A stretch of DNA of 64,000 bases from Paracoccaceae bacterium (lineage in GTDB: Bacteria > Pseudomonadota > Alphaproteobacteria > Rhodobacterales > Rhodobacteraceae), in assembly GCA_026989355.1 (NCBI GenBank), contig JALSJM010000001.1, positions 62,001 through 126,000 on the forward strand, in the 5' to 3' direction. The notes under the pieces are model-generated. The model saw only the letters and a list, made by a program, of their open reading frames with translations, had not been told where the DNA came from and ran no database searches. The position numbers were made by a program, and so were the translations under genes. Position 1 is the first letter of the stretch, and the number at the start of each line of letters is the position of its first letter. Shown piece by piece: positions 31,340 to 40,290 of this stretch.

Positions 31340-32572
31340 CTATTCCGCGGCCTGGTGCATGTGCACGCCGTCGTTGCCGGTGAACAGATAGTCGCGTGTC
31401 AGCGGAACCGCATCCTGCCTGCGTGCGAGCTGCACCTGGAACACCACCTGCTTGTAATGACGAAAGGATTGCTCGGCCGACACCAGGTAATAACGCCACA
31501 TGCGGCAGAAGCGTTCGTCATAGATTGCGCGCACCTTGTCGATGTTCTGCATGAAGCGGCGGTGCCACTCGTTAAGCGTTCTGGCATAGTGCAGGCGCCA
31601 GACCTCGATGTCGGTCGTGTAGAGCCTTTCCTTCTCGATTGCCTGCATCACTTCCGACAGGGCCGGGGTATAGCCCCCGGGAAAGATGTATCTGGCCAGC
31701 CACGGGCTTGTGCTGGTGGGAGCGTCCATGCGGCCGATGGTGTGCAGCAGGGCCACGCCGTCTTCGTTCAGCATATTGCGGATACGGGCAAAGAAGGTGC
31801 CGTAATGGGGCACACCCACATGTTCGAACATGCCTACGGAAACGATCCTGTCGAAGCTTTCATCGACATTTCGGTAGTCCATGAGTTCGAAGCGCACACG
31901 ATCCTGCAGGCCGGCATCTGCGGCGCGTGCGCGTGCGACTTTCAGCTGCTCCTGCGAAAGGGTAATGCCCAGAACATCGGCGCCGTGGTCGCGCGCCAGC
32001 GTCAGGGTCAGGCCACCCCAGCCGCAGCCGATATCGAGAACCTTCATGCCGGGCTGCAGCAGAAGCTTGCGCGCGATCAGGTTTTTCTTGTGCTGCTGTG
32101 CCTGTTCGAGCGTGTCATCCTCATGCATCCAGTAGGCGCAGGAATACTGCTTGTCCTCGTCGAGGAACAGATCATAGAGCTCTTCGGAAAGATCGTAATG
32201 ATGCGCCACATTGCGCCTGGCGCGCGGAATCGGGTTGAACTGGGCCAGGCGGCGCCCTGCCTTGCGCAGCATCTCGAGCGGGCGCAGCCACAGAACCGGC
32301 CCCGTGCGGCCCAGGTTCTTCTGTGCAAGCTCGAGAAAGCCGTGAAGATCATCGTTGTCGATTGTCAGGGTGCCGTCCATATAGGCCTCGCCCACGGCAA
32401 GCTCGGGGTTCAGCACCATCCGCCGGGCGAAGGCCGGATCGCTGATGCGCAGGGTTATCCGTTTTCCGGTGCCATCACCAAAGGTTTCCGTGCTGCCGTC
32501 CGGCATATGGATGACAAGGGATCCCTGGCGAACGATGCGAGAGACCAGATGTTTCAGAAGTCGGTTCCACAT
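31340..32572 (-). CDS. cfa: Cyclopropane-fatty-acyl-phospholipid synthase
   Basis: SAM-dependent enzyme that methylenates unsaturated acyl chains in membrane phospholipids. 410 residues. The SAM-binding motif VLDIGCGWGGLTLTLA, HYDLSEELYDLFLD, CAYW and PGGYTP are family hallmarks; the N-terminal 100 residues form the lipid-binding domain. Single gene, transcribed away from aspS. Confidence 0.93.
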   Translation of the reverse strand: MWNRLLKHLVSRIVRQGSLVIHMPDGSTETFGDGTGKRITLRISDPAFARRMVLNPELAVGEAYMDGTLTIDNDDLHGFLELAQKNLGRTGPVLWLRPLEMLRKAGRRLAQFNPIPRARRNVAHHYDLSEELYDLFLDEDKQYSCAYWMHEDDTLEQAQQHKKNLIARKLLLQPGMKVLDIGCGWGGLTLTLARDHGADVLGITLSQEQLKVARARAADAGLQDRVRFELMDYRNVDESFDRIVSVGMFEHVGVPHYGTFFARIRNMLNEDGVALLHTIGRMDAPTSTSPWLARYIFPGGYTPALSEVMQAIEKERLYTTDIEVWRLHYARTLNEWHRRFMQNIDKVRAIYDERFCRMWRYYLVSAEQSFRHYKQVVFQVQLARRQDAVPLTRDYLFTGNDGVHMHQAAE

Positions 32573-32690
32573 GTTGCTCTCCTTCGGGCCGCGTCGGCCC
32601 GCTGAATTGCACTGCCCGAATTTCTTTGCGTCTTGCCTCTCTGGGAACGGGCATGCAGAATGGCCCGAAGCTTCCCACCCGCCTTGTCAT

Positions 32691-32720
32691 GCACACCGTG
32701 CCACGGTGTGCAGCTTTTTC
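32691..32720 (+). terminator. Orphan intrinsic terminator before aspS
   Basis: GCACACCGTG (32691-32700), one base, then its exact complement CACGGTGTGC (32702-32711), followed by AGCTTTTTC: a stem of at least eight pairs plus a T-run, reading rightwards. The next bases (AGCTTT-TTC-AAAGCT, 32712-32726) form a second small dyad. No plus-strand gene lies upstream, so it would end an unannotated transcript that starts within about 120 bases. Confidence 0.55.
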
Positions 32721-32803
32721 AAAGCTCGCATATTCTGTTCGAAGAACAAGCCCTTGTCCAGATTTTCCCCGGGGTGCGGGCGAGGATTGGCCGATTGATG
32801 CTC

Positions 32804-32832
32804 TTGACTTTGTGCAGCGTGCGCGCTGTATC
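32804..32832 (+). promoter_or_regulatory. Probable aspS promoter
   Basis: TTGACT (32804-32809), a spacer of exactly 17 bases and TGTATC (32827-32832), 48 bases before the aspS ATG. The -35 is strong; the -10 is weak, as often in this group. Confidence 0.45.
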
Positions 32833-32880
32833 GGCGCGACAGCTTAGATGGCAGCAATGACAGAACCCGAAGGAACGATC

Positions 32881-34656
32881 ATGCACCCTTATCGAAGCCA
32901 TACCTGCGCCGCACTGACAAAGGAGAACGTGGGCGAAACCGTGCGCCTTTCGGGCTGGGTGCACCGCGTGCGGGATCACGGTGGCGTGCTGTTCATCGAT
33001 CTGCGCGATCACTATGGCATCACCCAGGTGTTGTGCGACAACGACAGTCCGGTGTTTTCCGAGGTCGAGAAACTGCGCGCCGAATGGTGCGTGCGTATAG
33101 ATGGCACTGTAAAGGCGCGTGATGAAAACCTGGTCAACCCCAGGATTCCGACCGGTGAGATCGAGGTCTATATCCGTGATGTGGAAATTCTGGGCAAGGC
33201 CGAAGAACTGCCCCTGCAGGTGTTCGGAGATCAGGAATACCCCGAGGAAACGCGGCTGAAATACCGCTATCTGGATCTGCGACGCGACAAGCTGCAGGAA
33301 AACATGAAACTGCGTTCCGATGTGATTGCCGGCATGCGCCGGCGCATGTGGGAGCAGGGTTTCCGAGAATACCAGACGCCGATCATCACTGCCTCCAGCC
33401 CCGAAGGCGCTCGTGATTTTCTGGTGCCTTCGCGTCTGCATCCGGGCAAGTTCTATGCCTTGCCGCAGGCTCCGCAGCTGTTCAAGCAGCTGATCATGGT
33501 GTCAGGCTATGACAGATATTTCCAGATCGCCCCCTGTTTTCGCGATGAGGATCCGCGCGCCGATCGCTCGCCTACCGATTTCTATCAGCTCGATATGGAA
33601 ATGAGCTTTGTCACCCAGCAGGACGTATTCGACACGATCCAGCCGGTGATCCAGGGCATTTTCGAGGAATTCGGCGGCGGCCGGAAGGTGGATCGGGTCT
33701 GGCCGCAGATTTCCTATCGCGATGCGGCGCTGTGGTATGGGACCGACAAGCCCGACCTCAGGAATCCGATCAGGATGCAGGTGGTGAGCGAGCATTTCCG
33801 CGGCTCGGATTTTGCGATCTTTGCGAAACTTCTGGAGCAGGAGGGCACGGAAATCCGCGCCATTCCGGCCCAGGGCGGCGGCTCGCGCAGGTTCTGCGAC
33901 CGGATGAATGCCTTTGCCCAGAAGGAAGGCCTGCCCGGTATGGGCTATATCTTCTGGCGCGAGGGCGAGAACGGGCTTGAGGGCGCCGGCCCGGTGGCCC
34001 GGAACATAGGCCCCGGGCGCACCGAAGCCATCCGCCGGCAACTGGGCCTTGGCAAAGGCGATGCGGCCTTCTTCCTTGGCGGCAAGCCCAAAAGCTTCGA
34101 GCGTGTGGCCGCCAGGGCGCGCGACGAGATCGGCAGGGAGCTGGGCCTTACCGAAAAAGACCGGTTTGCCTTCGCCTGGATCGTCGATTTTCCGATCTAC
34201 GAACGTGATGAGGAAACCGGCGAGATCGACTTCGAGCACAACCCCTTTTCAATGCCTCAGGGCGGGCTCGAGGCGCTTGAGGGCGATCCGTTTCAGGTGC
34301 TGGGCTACCAGTATGATCTTACCTGCAACGGCTACGAGATCCTTTCCGGCGCCATCCGCAACCACCGCCCCGAGATCATGTTCCGGGCCTTCGAGATCGC
34401 CGGATATGATCGGAAGGAAGTAGAACGGCGTTTTGGCGGGCTGGTCAGGGCTTTCCATTATGGCGCTCCGCCTCACGGCGGCTGCGCGGCGGGAATCGAC
34501 CGGATCGTGATGCTGCTGGCAGACGAGGCCAGCATCCGCGAGGTGATCATGTTCCCGATGAACCAGCGCGCCGAAGATCTGATGATGGGGGCTCCTTCCG
34601 AACCCACCAATGAACAGTTGCGTGAATTGCATCTGCGGATCGTGACGGAAGACTAG
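32881..34656 (+). CDS. aspS: Aspartyl-tRNA synthetase
   Basis: Class II synthetase that charges tRNA-Asp. 591 residues of the bacterial type: N-terminal OB fold ([20 protein letters not shown]), class II motif 2 in [19 protein letters not shown], the bacterial GAD insert in the middle, and motif 3 in [18 protein letters not shown] 32881 has AAGGA eight bases upstream; an ATG at 32848 is less likely. Stands alone between divergent cfa and a small minus-strand gene. Confidence 0.97.
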   Translation: MHPYRSHTCAALTKENVGETVRLSGWVHRVRDHGGVLFIDLRDHYGITQVLCDNDSPVFSEVEKLRAEWCVRIDGTVKARDENLVNPRIPTGEIEVYIRDVEILGKAEELPLQVFGDQEYPEETRLKYRYLDLRRDKLQENMKLRSDVIAGMRRRMWEQGFREYQTPIITASSPEGARDFLVPSRLHPGKFYALPQAPQLFKQLIMVSGYDRYFQIAPCFRDEDPRADRSPTDFYQLDMEMSFVTQQDVFDTIQPVIQGIFEEFGGGRKVDRVWPQISYRDAALWYGTDKPDLRNPIRMQVVSEHFRGSDFAIFAKLLEQEGTEIRAIPAQGGGSRRFCDRMNAFAQKEGLPGMGYIFWREGENGLEGAGPVARNIGPGRTEAIRRQLGLGKGDAAFFLGGKPKSFERVAARARDEIGRELGLTEKDRFAFAWIVDFPIYERDEETGEIDFEHNPFSMPQGGLEALEGDPFQVLGYQYDLTCNGYEILSGAIRNHRPEIMFRAFEIAGYDRKEVERRFGGLVRAFHYGAPPHGGCAAGIDRIVMLLADEASIREVIMFPMNQRAEDLMMGAPSEPTNEQLRELHLRIVTED

Positions 34657-34710
34657 CGCCGGGAAGTCGGCGGCAGGAGAGGCAGGCCGGCATCAGCCAT
34701 GTGGCGCCGG

Positions 34711-34738
34711 CGCCGTTCCGGCTGGCGGAAATACTTTT
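34711..34738 (+). terminator. Possible aspS terminator
   Basis: About 55 bases after the aspS stop, TTCCG-GCTGG-CGGAA (34716-34730; alternatively CGCC with GGCG) can form a short stem followed by ATACTTTTA. The stem is only about five pairs, so the call is weak. Confidence 0.3.
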
Positions 34739-34905
34739 AGGAAGCGTGGTGTTTCCCGGAACGGCATGAACATCTCCACCAGGTCAACGCATGATTGCAC
34801 GGAGATGTCATGGGCGGCGGTTGCCAAGGCAAGTTGGAGAAAATACAGGAATGGCTGCCGGAAACAACGAAGAAATATTCTGCGGATCGCGGGAAATGCG
34901 CCGGC

Positions 34906-35028
34906 TCATGTCTGGCTTACGGCGGCGATGATGGCAAAGCCGAGCGCCAGGGCACCGGTGCCGAGGATGATCCAGTCCACGATGGCGCTGCCCTCTCGAT
35001 CCTGCGCGAACGTGACAATTTTCTTCAT
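34906..35028 (-). CDS. Flp/TadE-like small membrane protein (40 residues)
   Basis: A very short gene. The product starts MKKIVTFAQDREGSAIVDW and continues with one hydrophobic span of about 20 residues ending in AVSQT. Many Flp-type pilins have a short basic leader, then a prepilin-peptidase site G-x-x-x-x-E before the span; here the sequence is G-SAIV-D, with Asp in the Glu place. AAGGG sits about seven bases before the ATG at 35028. Rhodobacterales encode many such mini-pilin-like proteins. No tad genes lie nearby, so pilus assembly is inference. It could also be a plain single-span membrane peptide. Confidence 0.6.
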   Translation of the reverse strand: MKKIVTFAQDREGSAIVDWIILGTGALALGFAIIAAVSQT

Positions 35029-35271
35029 CGTTGACCCTTACCCTTGCGTCCGCCACATTGGTCTTGCCTGCCCCGGGAAAACCGGAAGGCAGGATTGCCG
35101 GACAGCATCCGAAATCTTTCCTGCGGGCAGACTTGTCCGGGAAATGGGGCAGAATTTGGATGAAATTGAGGAATTCGTGACCATTTCCGTTTCTGCGGAT
35201 GCCGCATTCCCGAAGGGGTGGACGCCGCCGCGCCATTTTTGCAGATGAAGATGCCGCGCATCGCATATGGC

Positions 35272-35991
35272 TCAGATCATGGCGCGGCCTGCTGTCAGCC
35301 TTTCATGCAGGATACCGGCCAGGCGGGCGAGGTCCGAGCCCACAGGGCGGCCACAGGCACGGTGCCTTGCCAGCCTTTCCGCCACAGCGATCAGGGGTTT
35401 GTCACGTGCACTGCGCGCCACGCCACGGGTGAACTGCAGAAGATAGTCGAGCGTGCGTTCGTCTTCCTGGCCGTTCAGCATCTCGCAGGCGTGAGCGATG
35501 TCATCCTGATAGGCAATCGGATCGGGAACGATCCTGTCATCGGTCAGGGTCTGCAATTTCGCGGGTTTCATGCCGGGTGGCAGATGTGAAAGCAGAAGTT
35601 TCTGGAAGCCGGCGAGGCTTTCGATCGGTTTTGCCAGAAATCCGTCTGCCCCGGCCTGCATGGCCTCGGTTTCGCGCATGGGATCGCCACTCATCCCCAG
35701 CAGAACGGTCAGGCGCGGTCTGGCCTGGGCCAGATCGTGCAGCAGATCAAGCCCCGAACCATCCGGCAATCCGAGATCGGCGATCAGGATTGTCGGGCGA
35801 TAGCGGTTCAGGTGACGATAGGCCGCGGCCAGGCAATGCGCGCGGCGCAACCTGGCCCCCGAGCGCAGGCACAGCAGGCGGATCGCCTCGCAGGCAAGGC
35901 GGCTGTCCTCGGCCACAAGAATACTGTGCCCGAGCAACGGGCGCGATGGCGTTGGCGCGGGTGGTGGCAGAAGTTCCTCCAGATCGTCCAT
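35272..35991 (-). CDS. Response regulator with receiver domain and unknown helical C-terminus
   Basis: 239 residues. A CheY-like receiver spans about 22-130: acidic pair Glu28/Asp29 in VAEDS, phospho-acceptor Asp72 in IADLGLPDG, Ser101 in GMSGDP, and Lys121 in LAKP. The remaining about 110 residues are helical with no DNA-binding motif I can name (ACEMLNGQEDERTLDYLLQF); Hpt or protein-interaction roles are possible. No histidine kinase is encoded next to it. It ends 243 bases from the mini-pilin-like gene on the same strand. Confidence 0.8.
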   Translation of the reverse strand: MDDLEELLPPPAPTPSRPLLGHSILVAEDSRLACEAIRLLCLRSGARLRRAHCLAAAYRHLNRYRPTILIADLGLPDGSGLDLLHDLAQARPRLTVLLGMSGDPMRETEAMQAGADGFLAKPIESLAGFQKLLLSHLPPGMKPAKLQTLTDDRIVPDPIAYQDDIAHACEMLNGQEDERTLDYLLQFTRGVARSARDKPLIAVAERLARHRACGRPVGSDLARLAGILHERLTAGRAMI

Positions 35992-36139
35992 GTCATGCCC
36001 CCGGAAATGATGTTCGAATCGAAGTAAACCGCAGTTTGGCTAACGCCGGGTAAACCCGCTGACCTGCGCCTTTGTGGCGCTTGTGTGCCGAAGCGGATAT
36101 GTTCATAAGTGGGCAGACAGGCAGACAGGGAGAGTCCCG

Positions 36140-36544
36140 ATGATCGGACGCCTCAATCACATTGCCATTGCCGTGCCCGATCTCGAAGCGGCCGCGCGCC
36201 GCTATCAGGATATGCTCGGCGCTTCGGTCGGTGCGCCGCAGGACGAGCCCGATCACGGTGTCACGGTAGTGTTCATCACCCTTCCCAATACCAAGGTCGA
36301 GCTTCTGACACCGCTTGGCAAGGACAGCCCCATCGCGCGGTTCCTGGAGCGAAATCCGGCCGGGGGCATTCATCACCTGTGCTATGAGGTGAAAGACATC
36401 ATCGCCGCCCGTGATCACCTGCTGGCCCGTGGAGCACGCGTTCTGGGTGGTGGGAAGCCGAAGATCGGCGCACACGGAAAGCCGGTTCTGTTTCTGCATC
36501 CGGGCGATTTCAACGGCACGCTGATCGAGCTTGAGGAAGTCTGA
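36140..36544 (+). CDS. mce: Methylmalonyl-CoA epimerase
   Basis: Epimerises methylmalonyl-CoA (and in EMC-pathway bacteria ethylmalonyl-CoA) between 2R and 2S forms. 134 residues, a glyoxalase-type fold: RLNHIAIAV with metal-site His7, GGIHHLCYEV with His78/His79, and GTLIELEEV with Glu130 at the end. ATG 36140 follows GGGAGAG. The DUF1467 gene starts two bases after its stop. Works with methylmalonyl-CoA mutase, whose chaperone meaB is encoded at 51.8 kb. Confidence 0.93.
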   Translation: MIGRLNHIAIAVPDLEAAARRYQDMLGASVGAPQDEPDHGVTVVFITLPNTKVELLTPLGKDSPIARFLERNPAGGIHHLCYEVKDIIAARDHLLARGARVLGGGKPKIGAHGKPVLFLHPGDFNGTLIELEEV

Positions 36545-36546
36545 CC

Positions 36547-36846
36547 ATGGGTATCACCTCTGCCATTGTCCTGTTTTCGGTGATCTGGTTCATGGTGCTG
36601 TTCGTGCTGTTGCCTCTGGGCATGCGTTCGCAAGGCGACGAGGGCGATGTGGTGCCCGGCACACAGCCCGGCGCGCCGGCCGAGTTCAAGGCCGGCCGCA
36701 TGGCAAAGCGGGTGACGGTGATCGCCGTTGTCTTGTGGTGCATCATCGCCGCGGTCATCATCTACGGGGGGCTGACGGTGCGCGATCTTGACTGGTTCGG
36801 CCGGATGGGGCCGGCGCCGTTGTCAGACAGTGAATCCGGAGGGTGA
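36547..36846 (+). CDS. DUF1467 family membrane protein
   Basis: 99 residues with two membrane spans (about 4-26 and 56-76) and the DUF1467 pattern: FSVIWFMVLFVLLPLGMRSQ at the start of the protein and AKRVTVIAVVLWCIIAAVI later. It is typically found after mce in alphaproteobacteria. Function unknown; the two-base gap from mce shows co-translation. Confidence 0.9.
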   Translation: MGITSAIVLFSVIWFMVLFVLLPLGMRSQGDEGDVVPGTQPGAPAEFKAGRMAKRVTVIAVVLWCIIAAVIIYGGLTVRDLDWFGRMGPAPLSDSESGG

Positions 36847-36894
36847 GGGATCACGCCGGAAGCAGGCCCCCGGTGCCTGTTCGGATGAATGGCT

Positions 36895-37482
36895 TCACGT
36901 GCTCAGCCATGTGGTGATGGCGTCGATATCCGGACGCTTGCGTTCGTCCGGGCGTGAAACAGGTGTGCCGATATGGATGAAGCCCGAAATGTCTTCTTCG
37001 GAGGAGAGGCCAAGCCCGTTTTCCAGGAACGCGCGATCCCGGGCGGCCCAGCCCGTCAGCCAGTTGGCGCCCCAGCCGGCGGCTGCTGCAGCATTCAGAA
37101 GGTTCAGGCAGACCGCACCGTTGGCAAGCCGCTGTTCCCACTCGGGGGCCTTGTCGCTTGGTCTGGGCGTGAACACGACGGCAACGATCATCGGGGCGCC
37201 GGCGAAGGCGCGGCCTGTCTTGCGGTATTTCTCGGGATCTATGCCAAGGGCCCTGCCGCGTTCCAGCGCCATCTGTCCCAGGCGCTTCGGGGCTGTGCCT
37301 TCCAGCACGATGAAACGCCACGGCACCAGCATTCCGTGGTCGGGCACCCGTGCGGCGATTTCAAGCAGTGCGGCTGTTTCTTCCCTGCCGGGGGCTGGGC
37401 TTGCCAGCATGTTCCACGGGGTGGAACGGCGCGTTCTCATGAAGCCCAGCACTGCCGGATCCACGTTCTGATCCTCGGGCAT
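36895..37482 (-). CDS. Nitroreductase family protein (YdjA-like)
   Basis: FMN-dependent oxidoreductase of 195 residues. MRTRRSTPWNMLASPAP, ARVPDHGMLVPWRFIVLEG (FMN contacts) and WGANWLTGWAA are the YdjA-type subgroup pattern. The start MPEDQNVDPAVLGF at 37482 is preferred over an upstream ATG (37542). Native substrate unknown. Convergent with DUF1467 and divergent from the DUF167 gene. Confidence 0.87.
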   Translation of the reverse strand: MPEDQNVDPAVLGFMRTRRSTPWNMLASPAPGREETAALLEIAARVPDHGMLVPWRFIVLEGTAPKRLGQMALERGRALGIDPEKYRKTGRAFAGAPMIVAVVFTPRPSDKAPEWEQRLANGAVCLNLLNAAAAAGWGANWLTGWAARDRAFLENGLGLSSEEDISGFIHIGTPVSRPDERKRPDIDAITTWLST

Positions 37483-37647
37483 GATCCGCTCTTTCCCTGT
37501 TCGGTCCGGCAAGCGGCCAAACCCCTGTAGGGGCTTCTGCAAGGCCGCCGGGGTGCGGCAACCGCGGGAACGGCAAAAACCGTAGCGCTTGCAGGGGGTC
37601 TTCCGCTAACCTCTGATCGTGGAAGAAAGACATGCAGGAAGAACGAC

Positions 37648-37908
37648 ATGGTGGTCAAGGGAGCATTTGCCCATCTGGCCCGCCCGGGGGCCGAGATTGC
37701 GGTGCGGGTAGTGCCGCGGGCATCGCGCAATCATATCGCGCTTGCCGGAGGGACGCTGCGGGTTCAGGTAACGGCGCCGCCCGAGGGCGGCAAGGCAACG
37801 GCGGCCGTTCAGAAGCTGCTGGCCCATGCTCTGGGTGTGGCGAAGTCGCGGCTTGAACTGCAGCGAGGTGCGACATCGCGTGACAAGGTCTTCCTGTTGA
37901 AGGGATAA
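37648..37908 (+). CDS. DUF167 (YggU family) protein
   Basis: 86 residues. VRVVPRASRNHIALAGG, VQVTAPPEGGKATAAVQKLLA and SRDKVFLLKG are the conserved DUF167 blocks. Small cytosolic alpha/beta domain of unknown function. Three bases separate its stop from dgkA. Confidence 0.9.
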   Translation: MVVKGAFAHLARPGAEIAVRVVPRASRNHIALAGGTLRVQVTAPPEGGKATAAVQKLLAHALGVAKSRLELQRGATSRDKVFLLKG

Positions 37909-37911
37909 CGG

Positions 37912-38271
37912 ATGGAATGGCTCAGAGTGCATGCCGCGCGTTTCCGCAACAATTGTATCTGGTCGCTTGCCGGCTGGTGTGCCAGTTGGAAATCAGAGGC
38001 CACACTGCGCCAGTGGACATTAGTCAATCTGATTTCCTTTGCCTTCACATGGGTTGTTCCCATGAGCACTGCCGAACGGGCCCTGATATTTGCTTCCGGG
38101 ATGATGATTCTGGTGGCGGAACTGCTGAATACGGCAGTCGAGGAAGCGGTAAACCGGATTTCAACCGCCCGACACCCTCTTGCGGAAAAGGCGAAGGATG
38201 CGGGCAGTGCCGCCGTGGCCGTGGCCGCGATCACGGCGGGCGGGGTATGGCTGCTGGTTCTCCTGGGATAG
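37912..38271 (+). CDS. dgkA: Diacylglycerol kinase
   Basis: Integral membrane kinase that returns diacylglycerol to phosphatidic acid. 119 residues, three spans. The signature ELLNTAVEEAVNRIS followed by HPLAEKAKDAGSAAV includes the catalytic Glu and metal-site residues. RBS AAGGG lies eight bases upstream and overlaps the end of DUF167. Convergent with the next gene. Confidence 0.93.
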   Translation: MEWLRVHAARFRNNCIWSLAGWCASWKSEATLRQWTLVNLISFAFTWVVPMSTAERALIFASGMMILVAELLNTAVEEAVNRISTARHPLAEKAKDAGSAAVAVAAITAGGVWLLVLLG

Positions 38272-38286
38272 GGGGTCGGCTTCGGG

Positions 38287-38535
38287 CTATTTCTTCGGCT
38301 TGTTTTCTCCGACGAGCCTGTAGGCCCCTTCCGGCAGGTCAAGCGCTGCCCGCAGATCCCTCAGTTGGGCGTTCGAAAGGGTGATCTTCTGCACCCGGTC
38401 GCTTCGCGGATCATATTGCGAGAGGGTCACCACATTCGCAAAGAGATTGATCACCACGTCTTCCTGCAAAGGCGATTCGCCGTCATCGACAAGGGTGATG
38501 ACGGTTGCGTCGAAATCATGTTCGATCGTGAACAT
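38287..38535 (-). CDS. Small conserved hypothetical protein
   Basis: 82 residues, acidic with a basic tail (NKPKK). MFTIEHDFDATVITLVDDG then QEDVVINLFANVVTLSQYDPR reads like a compact beta-rich domain. I recall such proteins as hypothetical in Rhodobacterales but know no function. Codon use is normal for the window. Lies between dgkA (convergent, 15 bases) and the M48-type genes (divergent). Confidence 0.7.
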   Translation of the reverse strand: MFTIEHDFDATVITLVDDGESPLQEDVVINLFANVVTLSQYDPRSDRVQKITLSNAQLRDLRAALDLPEGAYRLVGENKPKK

Positions 38536-38702
38536 GGTGCCAAGCTTAGAGAGCGGCGCCGACGATGCAAGGGGGAAATGAAGAACGCGATGCCGGGCCG
38601 GAATTGGCCCGAGCGGGGAAATGCTGCCCCGGGGGTTTCCGTGGTGCCGGGATTTTGGCAGAAAGACATGTATATCCCCGGAGTTCCGGAAAGGATTCGC
38701 TA

Positions 38703-39419
38703 TTGCCCAGATCTGCGCTTTTTCTGGCCCTGTTCGTGGCTGCCTGCGCTTCCGGCGGTGATCCTGTTGTCAGGTTGCCGCCCGGGCAGGAGGCGGAAGC
38801 CCGGGCGATGATGCAGGATCTTGAGCAGACCGGTGCTCTGGCCCGGTTCCATGATGTCATCACGCGCATGGTGCCCCTTGCCGAAGGCGAATGCCGTGCC
38901 CGCACGAGTGGTGTGAACTGCGGCCTGCATGTCATGCTTGACATCAGCCCGGATGAACCGCCGAACGCTTACCAGCTGCTCGACAGGAATGACCGGCCGG
39001 TGATTGTCTTTACGGCAAGCCTGTTGCAGGATGTCCGCAATGCTGACGAACTGGCGCTGGTGCTTGGCCATGAGGTGGCGCATCACATCCTTGGCCATGT
39101 TTCCCATTCGCGCGACATGATACGCGAAGGCGCGCTTCTGAGCGGCATGCAGGCCGCCGTGCATGGGGCCAGCACCGAGGAAAGACATGCTGCCGAGATG
39201 CGAGGCGCGCTCCGCTCGATGTTGCGGTATTCGAAGCAATTCGAATTTCAGGCTGATGAGCTTGGCACGGTCATCAGCCACAGGGCCGGATTCGATCCGG
39301 TTCGGGGGGCGGAGTATTTCGTGCGCATGAAAAGTCCGCGAAACAGGTTTCTGGTCACGCACCCGCCGAACCGGGCCCGCAGGGAAGCGGTCCGGCGTCT
39401 GGCCGGGCGTCTGGAATAG
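38703..39419 (+). CDS. M48-type zinc peptidase lipoprotein (copy 1)
   Basis: 238 residues. The start is a TTG at 38703 with GGAAAGGA just upstream; it gives a clean lipoprotein signal (PRSALFLALFVAAC, lipidated Cys15). Zinc motif HEVAHHILGH (His123, Glu124, His127), third ligand probably Glu in KQFEFQADELG. Periplasm-facing M48-like (Ste24/BepA-related) protease, shorter than BepA and without TPR repeats. An ATG start farther upstream would lose the lipobox. Followed 125 bases later by a paralog on the same strand. Confidence 0.85.
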   Translation: MPRSALFLALFVAACASGGDPVVRLPPGQEAEARAMMQDLEQTGALARFHDVITRMVPLAEGECRARTSGVNCGLHVMLDISPDEPPNAYQLLDRNDRPVIVFTASLLQDVRNADELALVLGHEVAHHILGHVSHSRDMIREGALLSGMQAAVHGASTEERHAAEMRGALRSMLRYSKQFEFQADELGTVISHRAGFDPVRGAEYFVRMKSPRNRFLVTHPPNRARREAVRRLAGRLE

Positions 39420-39544
39420 AAGGCCCGCCGGATGCGTCTGATCCCGAGGATTCTGCCGGCATCTGTCGTGGGGGTGCCTTTTCTGCCGGGTCTGCTAGGT
39501 TCGGCAGGGGCGCGAGGGCGCGATTGCGGCAAAGGGAGCGAAAG

Positions 39545-40273
39545 ATGAAACTGCATGTAATCTGGTTTGTTCTGGTGCTGGCTCTTGCCGGTTGCGTGGT
39601 TCCTGAAACGGCGCCGGCACCCGCCCCCGGCCGTCTGCCCCCGGCAGAGCAGCCCGGGGTTGCGCCGAAACTGGACAGGCACAGCGCGGTTCGGAACTTT
39701 GCCGCCGTGGTGCGCCGGATGGAGCCGGTGGCCGAGCGTATCTGTATCGAGAACACCCGCAATGTTCCCTGCGATTTCCAGATCGTGCTCGACAACCGAC
39801 CGGGCCTGCCTCCCAATGCCTTCCAGACGCTTGATCGTCGGGGGCGCCCGGTAATCGGTTTTACCCGCGCCCTGATCCGGGATGTCCGCAATCGCGACGA
39901 GCTTGCCTTTGTCATGGGGCATGAGGCGGCGCATCATATTCTGGGCCACATTCCGCGCCAGCAGCAAACGGCCGTGCGCGGTGCGGTGCTGGGCGGGCTG
40001 CTTGGGGTTCTGGCAGGCGTTGATGAAACCGGTCTGCGCACGGCCCAGCAGATCGGGGCCACGCTGGCGGTGCGGCGCTATTCGAAGGAGCTGGAACTGG
40101 AGGCCGACCGGCTTGGCACCATCATCACGGCGCGCGGAGGATTCGATCCGGTGCGCGGCGCGGCCTATTTCAGGCGGATTCCCGATCCGGGCGACAGGTT
40201 TCTTGGCACCCATCCGCCGAATGCGGCACGTATCGAGGTGGTTCGGCGCACCGCGGCGCGCCTTGAGCGGTAG
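39545..40273 (+). CDS. M48-type zinc peptidase lipoprotein (copy 2)
   Basis: 242 residues, paralog of the gene before it. Lipobox ALAGC (Cys17), a Pro/Ala-rich linker, then HEAAHHILGH (His126, Glu127, His130) and KELELEADRLG for the third ligand. Shared segments include NAxQxLDRxxRPVI, RDVRNxDELAxVxGHE and GGFDPVRGAAYF (AGFDPVRGAEYF in copy 1), so the pair arose by duplication. ATG 39545 follows AAAGGGAGCGAAAG. Substrate unknown; outer-membrane protein quality control is the natural guess. Confidence 0.85.
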   Translation: MKLHVIWFVLVLALAGCVVPETAPAPAPGRLPPAEQPGVAPKLDRHSAVRNFAAVVRRMEPVAERICIENTRNVPCDFQIVLDNRPGLPPNAFQTLDRRGRPVIGFTRALIRDVRNRDELAFVMGHEAAHHILGHIPRQQQTAVRGAVLGGLLGVLAGVDETGLRTAQQIGATLAVRRYSKELELEADRLGTIITARGGFDPVRGAAYFRRIPDPGDRFLGTHPPNAARIEVVRRTAARLER

Positions 40274-40290
40274 CGGGGCATCGCCCCGGC

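Larger units (their letters stand above)
32573..32880. other. Intergenic region between cfa and aspS
   Basis: 308 bases between divergent starts, with no protein gene that I can support. It holds a hairpin followed by a T-run reading rightwards (32691-32720) and a promoter-like pair before aspS (32804-32832). The hairpin is on the wrong side of cfa to be its terminator. See the separate entries. Confidence 0.6.

Noticed and set aside
31329-31352. GGCCGC...GCGGCC dyad between convergent CPBP gene and cfa
   Set aside because: Lies mostly within the cfa coding end and lacks a T-run; short GC dyads are common by chance here.
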